From contig MNCI01002098.1 of NCBI GenBank assembly GCA_015680685.1, positions 737,873 to 801,872 of the forward strand: a DNA stretch of 64,000 bases, given 5' to 3'. This document shows, piece after piece, positions 10,203-21,960 of the stretch. Origin of the DNA: Gnetum montanum (Eukaryota; Streptophyta; Gnetopsida; Gnetales; Gnetaceae). Positions within the stretch are counted from its first letter, which is position 1. Every line of letters begins with the position of its first letter. The position numbers and the translations under genes are program-made. The notes below the pieces were generated by a model that ran no database searches, was not told the DNA's origin, and saw only the letters and a program-made list of their open reading frames with translations.

Positions 10203-12403
10203 TTAATTAAATTAGTAATGGTGATAGATAGAGAAATCAATAGTGTATAACTAGGGGATTGTGCAGTCCATCTCCTGAATGTACAATTGTAAGATTAGTT
10301 GTGGGGGAGATGCTCCATCTTAGTTTAATAACTAATAATTGTTTTTCATCTTTTTTATTTTTACAATTTCTTATCACTTTCCTATATTCTTCTAAAATTT
10401 TATGATTCTTAATATGTTTTCCATCTCTTAATATTTTTCTTTTCTTTATATTTTTTCTCTTTTCTTGAGTCATTCCCTTTATGTTTTATAAATTTCTTTT
10501 ATGTTTCTATTAATAATATTGCCAAGTCATGATGTAGAAGTTAACATTATGTGTTGGATTTTTGTGCTATGCTATCAAGATGATTGGGTAAGGAATTATG
10601 TAAAGCAGTGAGACCACCTCATCCATCCCTCCACTTCTTTGAATAAAAGGTCTTTTTCATGAAAAAAATTTGGTTCTTCTTTCATGAAACTAAAATTAAT
10701 AAATGATCATTTGAAGAAAGAAGGAATGAATAAGTTGGAATGGTAAGGGTGTGACCTCAAGGGGACTTGTTGGATTTTCTTCTTATCTTCCTTCATGTGG
10801 TTTATGACTCCTTGAGGAATGTATCATCACTCCATTGACTAATAAATAAGAAGCTATGTCTTTGCATGGTGTGGTTCCCATAAAAAATAAACAAAAGAAA
10901 AGAAAAAATAAAAAAATCAATAATGGGAATTCAAATCACACCGCTTAGACATAATAACTAGCTACAAGCACTAGTTATGGGGTTGGAAAGACATGTTACC
11001 CATGCCTGAAGGCACCCCTCTACCTAAGGCCCTTTCTTCTTTCTTCTCTTTTCTTCTCTTTTTAGAGTGATGATTATTATTTGAGGTGGTTGTGGACTCA
11101 TGGTGGTCTATAGGAAGGAACACATTAATTCAACATCATTGTTCATCATATGTACTTGGTCTAAACTTGGACTGATAGGTATGATGATCATTTTAATCAT
11201 ATTTTTCATAGGAACCTATTGTGGACATGGTTAAGTATCTTACATCCTGATCTTTGCAATCCCTTTTCATCCCATTATTCTCCTCATTGTTGATGTGATT
11301 ATGAGCCTTTTGGTTTTGTGTAGTATAGTATCCCAACCATGAAACTTGTGTTTTTTTTGAAATAAAGGCATGATCTACATTTAACTTCTCAGGTGCCCAT
11401 GGACATCTATAGAAGTGGTTATGTAAGGGCATTATGGTAAGAGCCTACTTTGGGAAGGATCCACTTGCATAACTTTTGTTGATCATGGATTTGAACTAAC
11501 CTTCATATCTTCCAGAACATCAATGATAGTTTCTCTAAATTTATGCATAATTTTGGGACTACTCATATGTTTCATTAATTTTTTCTACTTTTCTATTTTC
11601 ATATCCATTAATATTTCTTGGTCATCTTTTGAATCAAACCTTTAGTTTCAATTATTTAAAAACTTTTGTGCTTCTAGAGTTACACTTATTAGTCATGGGG
11701 GCTAGGGATGTTTGCATTGAAATTTTTCTAACATTCTATTTTTGAACATCATGGTAACTAATAGTACTTGATCAAATAATGTGAACAACTTGATAATTTT
11801 AGTTACCTCATAGCCTTGGGCATAGTACGTTGTCATCACCTTGTGCTTAAATGAAAACTAAGGGATCCAAAAAGGGTTAATTATTAAGAAAAATTTACCA
11901 AAACAAATGTTGATCCTTTGGTGACTATAAGTGATGCTAAATGAAATACCTAAGGAAGAAGATCTCTTGCAAAGCATGAAAATGAAGCTAAGAGGGGGAT
12001 AATGGAGGATATGCCCATGGAAAAATTGTAGAACATATAACATAGCAACTAAAGTATTGCATGTTTTCTAGATCCATGGGATAATAAGAAGAAATTTTAG
12101 TTCATCCTTCAAGAACGTTCTACATAACTGGAGAAGCATCAACATAACAATCAAGGTTGGAAGTTTACCACTGCTAGCGGTAACAAGAAGAATCATCTTT
12201 AGTGGATTTTTGAAGACCTTTGCAAATTTTGCAATCTTCAATGTTTGTCTAGTCTTTTTGTCACTCTATCATTTTGTATTCTAGCACTCAAAGTTAGTTA
12301 TTAGTCAGTGTTAATCAATAATCCCATCATTCCCAATTTTTGTAAAGAAAGCTTAGTCCTATCCTGTTACTTGAGGATGAGCTTTTACTGAGTTGTGGGG
12401 GTA
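9965..12403 (+). mobile_element. Family-E remnant (copy F): pol tail and spacer leading into LTR at 12404
   Basis: The plus strand from about 10250 to 12400 matches, in order, the spacer of copies B, C and D: GGAGATGCTCCATC near 10310, a T-rich low-complexity stretch at 10340-10500, CATCCATCCA near 10620, AGACATGTTACCCATGCC near 10990, CCTACTTTGGGAAGGATCCAC near 11445, and a pre-LTR segment CTTGAGGATGAGC then TGTGGGGG (12371-12401). It has no gag, PR, RT, INT or extra ORF. Copy A appears to have inserted at its left edge. Confidence 0.7.
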
Positions 12404-12639
12404 TCATGAATCATCAATTGACTAGGATATCACTGATGCTACATCACATCTATGATATCATTGATGTTATATCACATTTATTTGATAAAAATTCAATGTT
12501 TAGTTTGCTAAGACTTTGAACCTCTAATTTTTTAGCTCCAATATTGCATATCCAATATTGGAGCCTTGATATCACATATTTAAGATTAGATCCCATGCTA
12601 CATTATCGAATATGTGATATCATGGGATGTATGCCACCC

Positions 12640-12647
12640 TATAAATA
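12640..12647 (+). promoter_or_regulatory. TATA box, family-E LTR (split copy)
   Basis: TATAAATA after CCACCC and before TAACACTTGG; the same arrangement occurs on the minus strand at 57601-57608 and in variant form at 31669. Confidence 0.7.
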
Positions 12648-13130
12648 TAACACTTGGAAGCATGGTTTGAGAGTCAATTAGTCAATGGAGTAGCTTAACT
12701 CTTGTGGTTTTATTTCATAGTCTTAGAGAATAGTCAGTGAGTGCCTGCAATGTTGATCCAAGTCAGTTATGTAGTGTCTTATTTGAGGGGTAGTGTAGTT
12801 GGAAAAATTCCATGAATGACAATAAGATCGAGATTGATTCTTATTCATTATAGTACTTTAACTTAGATTAGATTTACTTTCATGCAATTTTCTTTCCATG
12901 TACTTAGTTAATATTTACATTTCCATGCATTTTAATAAATTAGTGGAATGAGTGTAACCAGTTTTGTGCATAAACACATATTTTCTTAGTAACCCCAATG
13001 GCATTATTACTTGGTTCACCTAGTGGCATAGTGTTTGGTAATCCGAGTAGTGGATACGTGGGCTTAGGATATGTACAACAAGCTAGGAACGAACACTCAT
13101 TGCTTCTAGGCTAGTCTAGACTTTACTTTT

Positions 13131-13135
13131 TATTG
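13131..13135. repeat. Target-site duplication, left copy (TATTG)
   Basis: TATTG directly before the element end at 13136; the right partner at 25427-25431 is CATTG, one C/T transition apart. Five bases is the usual duplication for LTR retrotransposons. Confidence 0.8.
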
Positions 13136-13916
13136 TGATGAGTGGCAAAGTACCCTTAAATCCAACCATACGAATCATGAAGCATTCACACATAATCTAG
13201 TTGAATGCTGTGGACTCTATATTTTTTTATATAGTAGTCTTCTAGGAAGTGATCCTTGTCTTAAAGGTCATTCATTTTCTTTCCAATTACACTTGTGTGT
13301 ATAAAGGTATGGTTGAGTGTAATCGAGGCATATGATTTTTATTGTTTTATGTTTTATGTTCTTTGGTGCTTAGAGTAGAGAGATGAAATAATTTAATAAT
13401 TAATTTAATTTAACTACTTAACTAGTCTCTAACTAATCCTAACATAAGCATCTAGTTCAATTTTCTATACATGTCCTAAACCCATGTATCCACTACTAGG
13501 TTACCAAGTGCTACGCGATTGGGTGCACCACATAATATTGCTATTGGAATTATCAAGAAAATACATGTTTACACTTGAAGCGATCGTACTTATGTAATTA
13601 ATCTATTTAGCTTAATTAATTAACTAATTACTTAAATTCTAATTTATCTTAATTAGTTGCATACTTTATGAAAATAATAAATGCATAAATAAATCATTAA
13701 TCTATTCTAGGTGTTGCAAGGTTTGATCAAAAGGCTCATCTTTATTGATGTACACATTGGTGCGATTTAGGTACAATAGTGCTCAAATAAAGATCTGTAC
13801 ACTTTCTAACTCCTACTGCAGACACTTAGAGAAATATTCCAACTTTCAAATGGACAAACTACAAGAGCTCTACTACTACTATGACATGAATGCCCATAAA
13901 CAAGGCTGGGAGCTTG

Positions 13917-13924
13917 TATTTATA
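13917..13924 (-). promoter_or_regulatory. TATA box of copy B 3' LTR
   Basis: TATTTATA on the plus strand, TATAAATA on the minus; the 5' LTR has TATTTATG at 25251-25258, its decayed partner. Confidence 0.6.
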
Positions 13925-13949
13925 ATTTTTGCTATAATACTATGTTGAC

Positions 13950-14070
13950 AAGGCCCCATAGATGTAGAAAACACTCCATCAATGTGGCCCCATGAATGGG
14001 GCAACACCATGTAAATGGGGCCCCATCAATGAGGCCACATCAATGGGGGCCTATTGACATGACACTTTGA
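13950..14070. repeat. GGCCCCAT-type repeats in U3 of copy B LTR
   Basis: Variants of GGCCCCATCAATG, some as the palindrome CCCCATGAATGGGG, recur about six times. The 5' LTR carries a matching set at about 25285-25405. This replaces the GATATC repeats found in the same place in the other family-E LTRs. Confidence 0.75.
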
Positions 14071-14369
14071 TGCTCATCCCCTGTGACTAAATGAAAACTC
14101 CTTCTCAAGTTCCTTTAAAAAATTTAGAAAGTATGGAATTATTGATTGATTCTTAACATAACAAACTAACTTGACAAAATTGAGTGCCTATGTATATGAA
14201 TCAACACATTACAAAAATTATGGTGTTCATGACACAAAATTAAAAGACATGACATGACTACACAAAATTGGACAGCACATCGTCTAACAGTGTGAAGACG
14301 GTGGAGAAGATAAAATAGTCCTAGGTGGTAGAGGCTCCTAAGATTTTGAAGGACCTTCATTGGCTTCAA

Positions 14370-16270
14370 GCACGTGCAGTGGTTGAGGCAACTATGACTA
14401 TCCTAATATAGCTACAACCTTTGTTGATAGGTGAAGTGCATCTAGTAATCCCTTCATCTTCTCCTCCTTGCTTTGAGGATCATTCATAGTTTAGACGACA
14501 TTACCAATGTGGGTTGGAATGGGAATATTCCATGAATAGGGCATTATGAGGAACATCTTCTTCACGTTGATAAACTAGGCAGTGAACTCTTTATGTTCAA
14601 TATCGAACACCCTGACTATGTTCTGCAGCTCCTAGTAGTCGTTCATCCTCCTAGCTAGGTTTTTCGCAGTTGATCATTGATTAGTGAATCATTTCTTAAT
14701 ATGTTCATCATTTTCCACTGCAAGATTTTTCTTGGTGTCTTTCTGATGCTTGAACTTGGCCTCCTACAACAAGTATGAGCTAGCCACCTATTTCTCTAAT
14801 TCTAATGATAGATGTTTGGCAATCAACATGGCCAAATTTTCATAATAGAGATTAGCGAGCTTTATATATTCTATTATTTTCTCAATCTACAACTCCTTTG
14901 TGCAGATTTCTACCTTGTTGTAGGCATCTATTCCATCAACCATGGGTTTCTATAATTCTTTCTCTTGCTAGAGTTAATAAAGGGCTTCATTCACTTTCAC
15001 CTTTGCCAACTAGATGTGTTTTTTGATTACTTCCTTTTGTAGACCAACCTACTCTTTGTGATGATCTTTAACTTTCTCAAATTTGAGAGCTTCTAATTTT
15101 TAGGTGGATACCTCGATTGTAGTTTTTTGATGAAGGGCATGAACCTCCTCCATGGAGATATTTCTATTTTTTGCTGCTACTCTCCTTAGTTGTGTATTTT
15201 CTCTAACTAGTTGCTCTAGTTGTTGATGGATGAAATAAGTTAATTGTTGGGTAGTTGCAATGATGTTTGACACAGTTGTTTGAGTGCCAAGTGGAGGTGG
15301 TGATTGTTGCTCCTCGTCTTAGATACTCATTGTAGGAATCTTATCTTTTATCATTTTTGCCCAGTTGGTGGTCAAAACATGCCTAAAAACATCATTGGTA
15401 TAATGGCATATTCCTCCCCTCTGAAAAAGTTTTCTAATGAGGCATGGGAAGGGGAGTGTCTTCGTTCCATGTTCATTTTCTTTAAATTGCTTCTTCATCT
15501 CTAGATAGATTAGCTATTGAAGGCTGATAGGGAATCTCCCACTTAGAGCGGCAGATGCTCAGGCAAAGAAGGCAGTGATTTTTCTTGGCCTCATTGCGGG
15601 ATTGATGTGGTGAGCTACAATCTTGTAGTGGATCCTTTTTACCAGTGTGAGCATGCCAAACTCCTTACGGTCAACATCATAGCACTACTAAATCTATTCT
15701 TTCTTAATGCTAGGATCTACCTGCATTTGGATCTCAGCAGGACTTGTTCCTATTTTTAGCAACCCAAGCACTACAGCAATAGCCTACGCTGAGTAGGACA
15801 CTAAGATGTCCTTGATTTTTACCATTGATCTGGGCTACCTATTGTTGTAGAATAGGTATGTCTCTCCCATGTACCACTCCCTAGTGGAAGTGATGATTGA
15901 CCACATGGAAGAGGCCTTTAGCTAGTCCTACACTTCTTTTGGTGCTTGCTATAGGAATGGACCAAAGCCTAACTCCTGGAGCACTATTTTTTGGACCTCT
16001 TGTGATTTGATCTAATTTAGGAAAGCCTCTATCAAGGTCACTGATAGATTTTCTTGTGGTACTGGCACATCATCTTGATGGCAATGTTTTATTATTACTA
16101 CTAATTCTAGAATCTATCTAATAGATTCCAGTTCTGCCTCTTCCCTAAGAGGACCTATGGCATGGATTGCAAGTGGTTCTTCTTGGGCATGTTCTTGGCC
16201 CCTTCTTATTCTAAGCCATTTCTACCTTGGTTGCGACGGTCCTACTTCTTGCATGTGCTTTTCTTTTGGT
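14370..16270 (-). pseudogene. Extra ORF between integrase and 3' LTR: Athila ORF-1 / plant-transposon-like domain plus coiled coil
   Basis: Minus-strand translation from about 16270 gives a globular first half with KTLPFPCLIRKLFQRGG (about 15460-15410). This motif is characteristic of the putative plant transposon / Athila ORF-1 type proteins. A long charged second half follows: ENTQLRRVAAKN, SMEEVHALHQK, LKFEKVKDHHKE. It has heptad-like spacing and would form coiled coils. More than fifteen stops and at least one frameshift occur, most at Gln or Trp codons. It is in the same sense as pol, in the env-like position of Athila elements. I see no signal peptide or membrane segment, so an envelope role is not supported. 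The same ORF recurs at 29080-31380. Function unknown. Confidence 0.6.
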
Positions 16271-18290
16271 ACCATTTGTAGTCACAATACATCCATGGAT
16301 TAGTAGATATAAAGTGTAACTTTAAATTTTTGTACTACAACCTCTCATTAGGTAGTTACACTATGGCTAAGGTTGGACCATGGTAGATTAATTATTTTAT
16401 TAATTAATTATTGTAAATGTCACCAAATCTTGTTGGAAAGGTTTAACTCTTATAATTTAGTGTTTACGAGTTGATTTCATAATTAAACCCCCTTGTGGGA
16501 GTTAGAAAAATGATACAAAATTTTGTATAAAAAATGGCACATTTGTGGTCCTCATGATGAAGAGCTTACCTCTGATAGCTATAGGGTCAAAGAATAGAGT
16601 GATTTTGATAAAAGGTTAGGAAGTTATGAGCTTTGGAAGGTTCTGGTCTCTAAAAATGTGAAAAATTCCCTTAGCGTTTACAAGAAAATGTAAAAAATTT
16701 CAAAGTGGGGTCATGCCTATATATATTATTTTTCCCTTAGGTTGAAGGGGGCCCATATATGGGGCCTCATATACAAGTTTGCTCTATTGACGATGCGTCG
16801 TATACAAGGCTCGTAGGAAAAATATTTAAATTTGAATATCTTAGAAAATATAAGGAATTTTTCAATGAATTTGGGATCCATGGAATCCCAGAAAAGCCAG
16901 GAATATGATAAAATCATTGAAGAGGATCCTTAAATGCTCAAAAATTAAAAAAATTGATGGAGAATATGTTTAATGAACAAAATATGTAAAGGAACACATA
17001 GTGTGAAGCAGAAGATGGATGTACGAAAGACTCTAATTGTGAGAATGGATGAGGATAAGGTACTTAATGAATCCAACCAAGAGATATGCAAGTGGGTCCT
17101 TCCCATAATAGGAACATGCCTTGTTTTTCCTTACATAGCCTCAACCTAAGGAGTCTATGGTTCCCATAGGTGATTAATGATCAATGGAAGCTAAGGGCCA
17201 AAACTTGAAAGATTCTACCAAAGAATTCAAGTACAAGACATAGAATCAAGAACATGGACACTAGAAGTGAGGTGAATTATGGTCAGCATAGATGGATGAT
17301 GGTGAAGGTGAAATGGAATTTCAAATTGAGGTCATAAGATGTTCCTTGTGGAGTTTTGTGTTTAAAATTACTTGAGAAGATCTATCCTTTGTCCAAACTA
17401 GAACCAACCCCTTTTAGTGACTTTGCATCATTACTCCAAGACCAATCCACCTCCTCAAGATATAAGAGTGCTCCCACAAAATAACCATTATTCCATAAAG
17501 AGAGAGAAAGAGAAGTAGAAAGTGAAAGAGGGCCTTAGTTAGAGGGGACCTTTAGGCATGGGTAACATGTCTTTCTAGTCCCATAACTAGTGGTTGTAGT
17601 CCATTTATTTGTCTAAGGGCTATGCTTTGAATTTCCATCTTGTTTTTTTTTTCTTTGTTTGTTTTTGTTTTCATTTTGGATGGGAACCACACCATGCAAA
17701 GATTTTATTTGACAACATAGAACGATAAGAAGTCTATGAAAAACACTCAAGTGCCCAAGTAAGTAGAAAAGTACAAAGAGTATTGAATCCCCTTAAAGTC
17801 ACACCTTGTACAAATCTTTGAATCCTTTCCAATTCTAGAATCTACCAAGGTCAACAATTTATTAAAAGTTTAGTTGATGAAAGGGACCTTAAACTTCCAA
17901 AAAAAGAAAAACCATAGAGTTTTTAAATGGGTGGATGTTGTGGACTCACTACTTGTTTCATGAAAAAGGAACCATGACTTAACAATCAATAAAAAAATTG
18001 AAAGATAGAAACCAAAAATTAGCAAACAAAACATAAATCACAAACCACCATTAGTAATAGCTATAGCACCATTGTGTCCTGTTGGCACAAAGCATGTTTT
18101 ATTAGCAAGGACTTTAAAATCACACTTAAACAAAACAAAGTAAAATATATAAGAAAGTTTAAAAAATTCAAGAAAGATTTAAATGTACTAACAATGTTGT
18201 AAAACAAAAAATGGTGTAAAATAGGAAAAAATTTGAAAATAAAAAAGGTGTGAAATAAACAAATTATAAAATCAAAAACATGGAAAAAAT
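16271..18290 (-). other. Non-coding spacer between integrase and extra ORF (copy B)
   Basis: About 2 kb without a readable protein in any frame. Contains A/T low-complexity stretches (18000-18300), GGGTAACATGTCTTTCTAG near 17560 and CTACCAAGG words that recur in the same order in copies C, D and F. The conservation of order suggests a functional untranslated region or an intron; no splice signals could be established. Confidence 0.55.
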
Positions 18291-19720
18291 AGAAAAATTG
18301 AGGAGCCATATGGATGATTAGCATGGATGGCCATCTCCTCCATGACTGAGTTGGAAGGAGGAGATCTGAAAAATTAAGTGTGGTTGTCCATCCATTGAGG
18401 TATTTCTTACACTGGATTGCTTGGGCTCATGGAAAAGCTTTACTTGCTGGAAATTGATCAACTACTTTTTATTTGGGCATTTAGGTTTGTATATGGTAAT
18501 GGTTCTAGAAGGAAAGGCTTCATCAATTATATAAGATCCCTCCCACAATATTTGAAACTTTGTTTTCTAGGGTAGATGTGTGGGGTTCCAATAGAGAACC
18601 TTATCTCCTAGTTGAAATTTTACTTTTTCAATTATTAGGTCATGTTGTTTCTTATTGAATGCCTTGTGCACTTCATTCAAAGATAAGTCTACTAATTAGT
18701 TTTCATCTAGCATGTTTAGGTTGATCAATCGTTTTTTTTATGCTAGGCTTAGGTCAAGATTCAGTTCACAGGTTGTTGAGAGTGTACGGAGCTCGTAGGA
18801 AGAGCAACCAATAGGGAGTTTCCATGTTGAGTGGTAGGCCCATAGAGCATCATTGAGTTTTGTGCTCTAGTCTCTCCTATATTTTCTTATGGTCCTTATT
18901 AGGATATTTGTGATCTCTCTATTAGTTACCTCTACTTGATCGTTGGCTTCGGGGCTGATAGGGTGTTGTTAATTTATGTTCGACCCCTAAGCATTACATA
19001 AGTTTTCAAAAGGTGACATCTATAAAAGGTGTTCCATTGTTACAAATTAGTACATATGGCACCCCAAACCCATTTACAACATTTTTTATATCAATATAGT
19101 AGCATTGGATGATGTACAGTTGGTGACAATTATTGCTTCTACCCATTTGGTATAGTAGTCAACTACTAAGATGATATATGCCTTTTCATTGGACATGGGT
19201 GTGATGGGATCCATGAAGTTAATACCCCATATGTCAAATGGTTCTAGTTGTTGAATCCATTGTTGAGGATCCTCTATTCATGTAGTCATCCCACCATCTC
19301 ATTAACAACATTCACAAGATCAGATGAACTAGTGGAAGTCCCTGAAGCTTATAGGCCAATAGTATCGTAGCATCAAGATTTCTATGGTCATGCATCTCCT
19401 AGAATAATGGCCTCTACAAGCACCTTCATGAGAATTTTGGAGAACACATAGTTAATTTGCATCAGGGACACACCAATGAACCAAGCCATTGGTGCACACC
19501 TTATAAAGGTATCCTTTGATTTCCATGAAGTACTTTGCTTGATGAAGAAACTGTTTTTTCTTCCTAAAGTCGAAACCTTGTGGCATCTCCTGTGTGAGAA
19601 GGTAAGTGAGGATGCCATCATACCATGTTGTTTATACAATAATTTTTTCATTTACTACTCTTGTAAAGAAGAGTTTTTCTGGAAATTGATCAGAGAGTAG
19701 GATCTCATCCTCTTTATTAT
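18291..19720 (-). pseudogene. Integrase of copy B, catalytic Asp codons lost
   Basis: The zinc-binding N-terminal part lies near 19390-19650 in decayed form. The core reads WGINFMDPITPMSNEKAYII then DYYTKWVEAI. The first catalytic Asp is Asn (plus 19218-19220) and the second motif reads CNNGTPF (19039-19041), again Asn for Asp. Both are GAC/T-to-AAC/T transitions. The C-terminal end runs to about 18300, where SVMEEMAIHANHP-like sequence precedes the spacer. Several stops and a frameshift between the two motifs are present. Copy C keeps both Asp residues at the same positions. Confidence 0.78.
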
Positions 19721-19796
19721 CCCACCTTAACCAAGAGAGCTGATCAGCAACCACATTCTTAGTCTCTTTTCAATATACCATTATGAGACCAAATTC

Positions 19797-20110
19797 CTAC
19801 ATGAACATAAGCCAACATATTATACAAGGGCTCACCATTGGCTTATTCATTAGGAAGCAAATGGCACTATTATATTTATGCACAAATACTTTATAGACAA
19901 GTACATAGGACCTAAACTTTTTGAGAGCATATAGCATTGCCATTAGTTCTTTCTCAGTTGTGGTGTAATTTAACTGTGCAACCACAATGCCTTGGCTCAT
20001 GTAGTGGATGTAATATGGACATTTTTTATCATCCAAATATATAATCATGGCTCCCAAGGAATAATTAGATGCATCTATCATTATGTAAAATGGTTTAGAC
20101 TAGTTTGGTT
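19797..20110 (-). pseudogene. RNase H of copy B
   Basis: Open from 20081 to 19797 with MIDASNYSLGAMI at its start (first catalytic Asp in DAS), then YTTTEKELMAMLYALKKFRSY, where the second acidic residue (Glu) is kept, and VFVHKYNSAICFLMNK, where the family has TDHSAL: the third Asp is lost (HKYN). It removes the RNA strand during reverse transcription in working elements; here it is contiguous with, but out of frame from, the RT. Confidence 0.85.
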
Positions 20111-21240
20111 CCCATAGAATTGGAGTTTCCATGAGTTTTTTCTTTTTTAGTTGTTGGAATGCATGTTCACACTCCTTGGTCTAGATGAACAAAGTATATT
20201 TTTTGTAAGCTCAACCAATGAATTTTTAATCTTAGAGAAATTCTCTATAAATCATTGGTAGTAGTCAATGTGTACAAGGAATGATTAGACGTATTTAACT
20301 ATCTCTGATTAGTGTGTGATTCCTTGGATGAACCTTATCTTTTTAGGGTCTACCTCAATCTTAGCTTGAGTAATTTTGTGCCCCAGTACTATGCCTTCTT
20401 GGACCATAATTGGATTTTCTACTAATTAAGCCTAATATTTATTTTAACACATCTTTTCAATACTTACTCAAGGTATTCCAAGGCTTGCTCAAATGTAGTC
20501 CCATAAGTAGAGAAGTCATCCATAAAGACCTCTATCCTACTACCAATCTGCTATTAAAAAATACTAAGGACCAATCATTGGAATGTTTTAGGGGCATTGC
20601 ATAGAATAAATGGCATCTTATAATATGAAAAAGTCCTCGAAGAACTCATGAATGTTGTCTTGGCCTAATCTTTTAGTGTAATTTGGATTTGGTTATAGCC
20701 ACTATAATCATCCAAGAAGCTACAATAGCAACACCTAGAAATGGTGTCCAACACTTGGTCCACAAATGATAATGAAAAATAATCTTTAAATTTTTCAATA
20801 TTCAATAGCCTAAAGTTGATGTAGACCTGCCACTTGTCACCTTTTTTAACACAATTATGAGTCGACTAACCCACTCACTATCCACAATGGAATAGATGAA
20901 CCTTGCCTTGAGAAGTTGTACTATTTTCTCTTTGATGATCTACTTCAACTTGGAGTTTAGCTGTTTTTGTGGCTACCTTATTAGCTTCATGGCTAGGTTA
21001 GTGTAGATACGATGCTAGCATATCTATGGATCAATCCTAGTCAGTTTAGGATATAACCAAGTAAAGGCTTTTGGCCCTTTGTTGACCACTTGCAATAGCT
21101 TATCTTTTTGTTTGAGAGTAAGATTTGAATTAATTATAACTAGCTTACCATTGTTTAAAAATGCATACTCCATGCCAGTTGGGAGATTTTTTAACTCTAG
21201 GGGCTTTTTCTTGAAATTATTAGGGATTTCCAACTATCCC
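20111..21240 (-). pseudogene. Reverse transcriptase of copy B
   Basis: The N-terminal edge is at 21233-21024 (LPTGMEYAFLNNGKLVIINSNL and FTWLYPKLTRIDP). The active site is at 20526-20515, reading VFMDDFSTYG with both Asp residues kept; FMDDF is the Athila-type form of YxDD. Downstream comes GIVLGHKITQAKIEVDPKKI, the conserved motif after the palm. Between these the frame is broken by many stops, e.g. where CVETNL and KCHF-like segments should be. Length of the decayed domain is normal. Confidence 0.85.
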
Positions 21241-21960
21241 CAATAGGTATCATCATCTTCATCATTGGAGAGCTAGCAATGAACTTGCTGAAGTTCATCC
21301 ATACCTTCAATATAACCACATGTCAGGATCTCAAAGGGTTCCATGCATAGTATGCTACTATCTAAGTCAGTTGTTAGCCACTAGGTACCCTCCGATTTTG
21401 TGGTTGCTACATATAGGCACCTTTGGATATTAGTTTTATGTGCACACTAATTGCATGCTTTGATGAATGTACTTTTAATGAACTATATTTTTTGCATGTA
21501 GTTGCATCCATTATTGCTATACACGATGCATAGAACACACTTGTTCTCTAGTTTTCTAAATTCATTTTCCTTGGAAGTTTTCAAGGAGAGGTCCTTGATG
21601 CCCATTCGTGCATCAACAATGCTTAACCAAGCCCTTTCCTTAATGATGGGGAAGTCACCTTTATAGTTTCCTACCTTGATCACTAGAAAATTGGTAGAAT
21701 AGGACCACACACAAATTGTGGTTTCAATGTCCTCCACTAACCTCAAAGGAATAGTGATTATCTTGTTTACTAATTCCAAATGAATATTGCTCTTCTTTAG
21801 AGGTGGTAAGTTCTAAGCCTTGTACATGTCATAAGAGATGAGACCGATACCAGGACCAGAATCAAGAAGAGCCTTGCATGGCTCATGGCTAGTGATTTGT
21901 AAGTAAATAAGAGGACTTCTAAGATTATATTTTTTCATCAAAAGGTTGCCCACCTTGATC
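21241..21960 (-). pseudogene. Aspartic protease and linker of copy B
   Basis: Minus strand: KALLDSGPGIGLIS, with an intact D-S-G catalytic triad, then MYKA-stop-NLPPLKKSNIHLEL and the open stretch 21779-21483 (LRLVEDIETTICVW, STNFLVIKVGNYKGDFPII). It is the only one of four family-E proteases here with the triad intact. The linker down to 21241 has CVLCIVYSNNGC and acidic residues. Confidence 0.85.

Larger units (their letters stand above)
12404..13135 (+). repeat. Family-E LTR on plus strand, left part (interrupted by copy B)
   Basis: Starts after TGTGGGGGTA and contains the U3 GATATC words, a TATA box at 12640, and TTACTTGGTTCACC...GGTAATCCGAGTAG, equivalent to words in the LTR at 31556. 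At 13135 it stops in the middle of sequence that resumes at 25432; the LTR at 31556-32431 runs through the same point without a break. Confidence 0.85.
13136..14079 (-). repeat. 3' LTR of copy B
   Basis: Paired with 24563-25426: shared words include AATCCTAACATAAGC, ACTACTAGGTTACCAA, GGCTCATCTTTATTG and a U3 made of GGCCCCATCAATG-type repeats. At about 944 bp it is longer than its partner, which lacks a segment near 13185-13270. Confidence 0.87.

Noticed and set aside
14370-16270. Envelope protein interpretation of the extra ORF
   Set aside because: Position fits, but neither copy shows a signal peptide or membrane-spanning segment.
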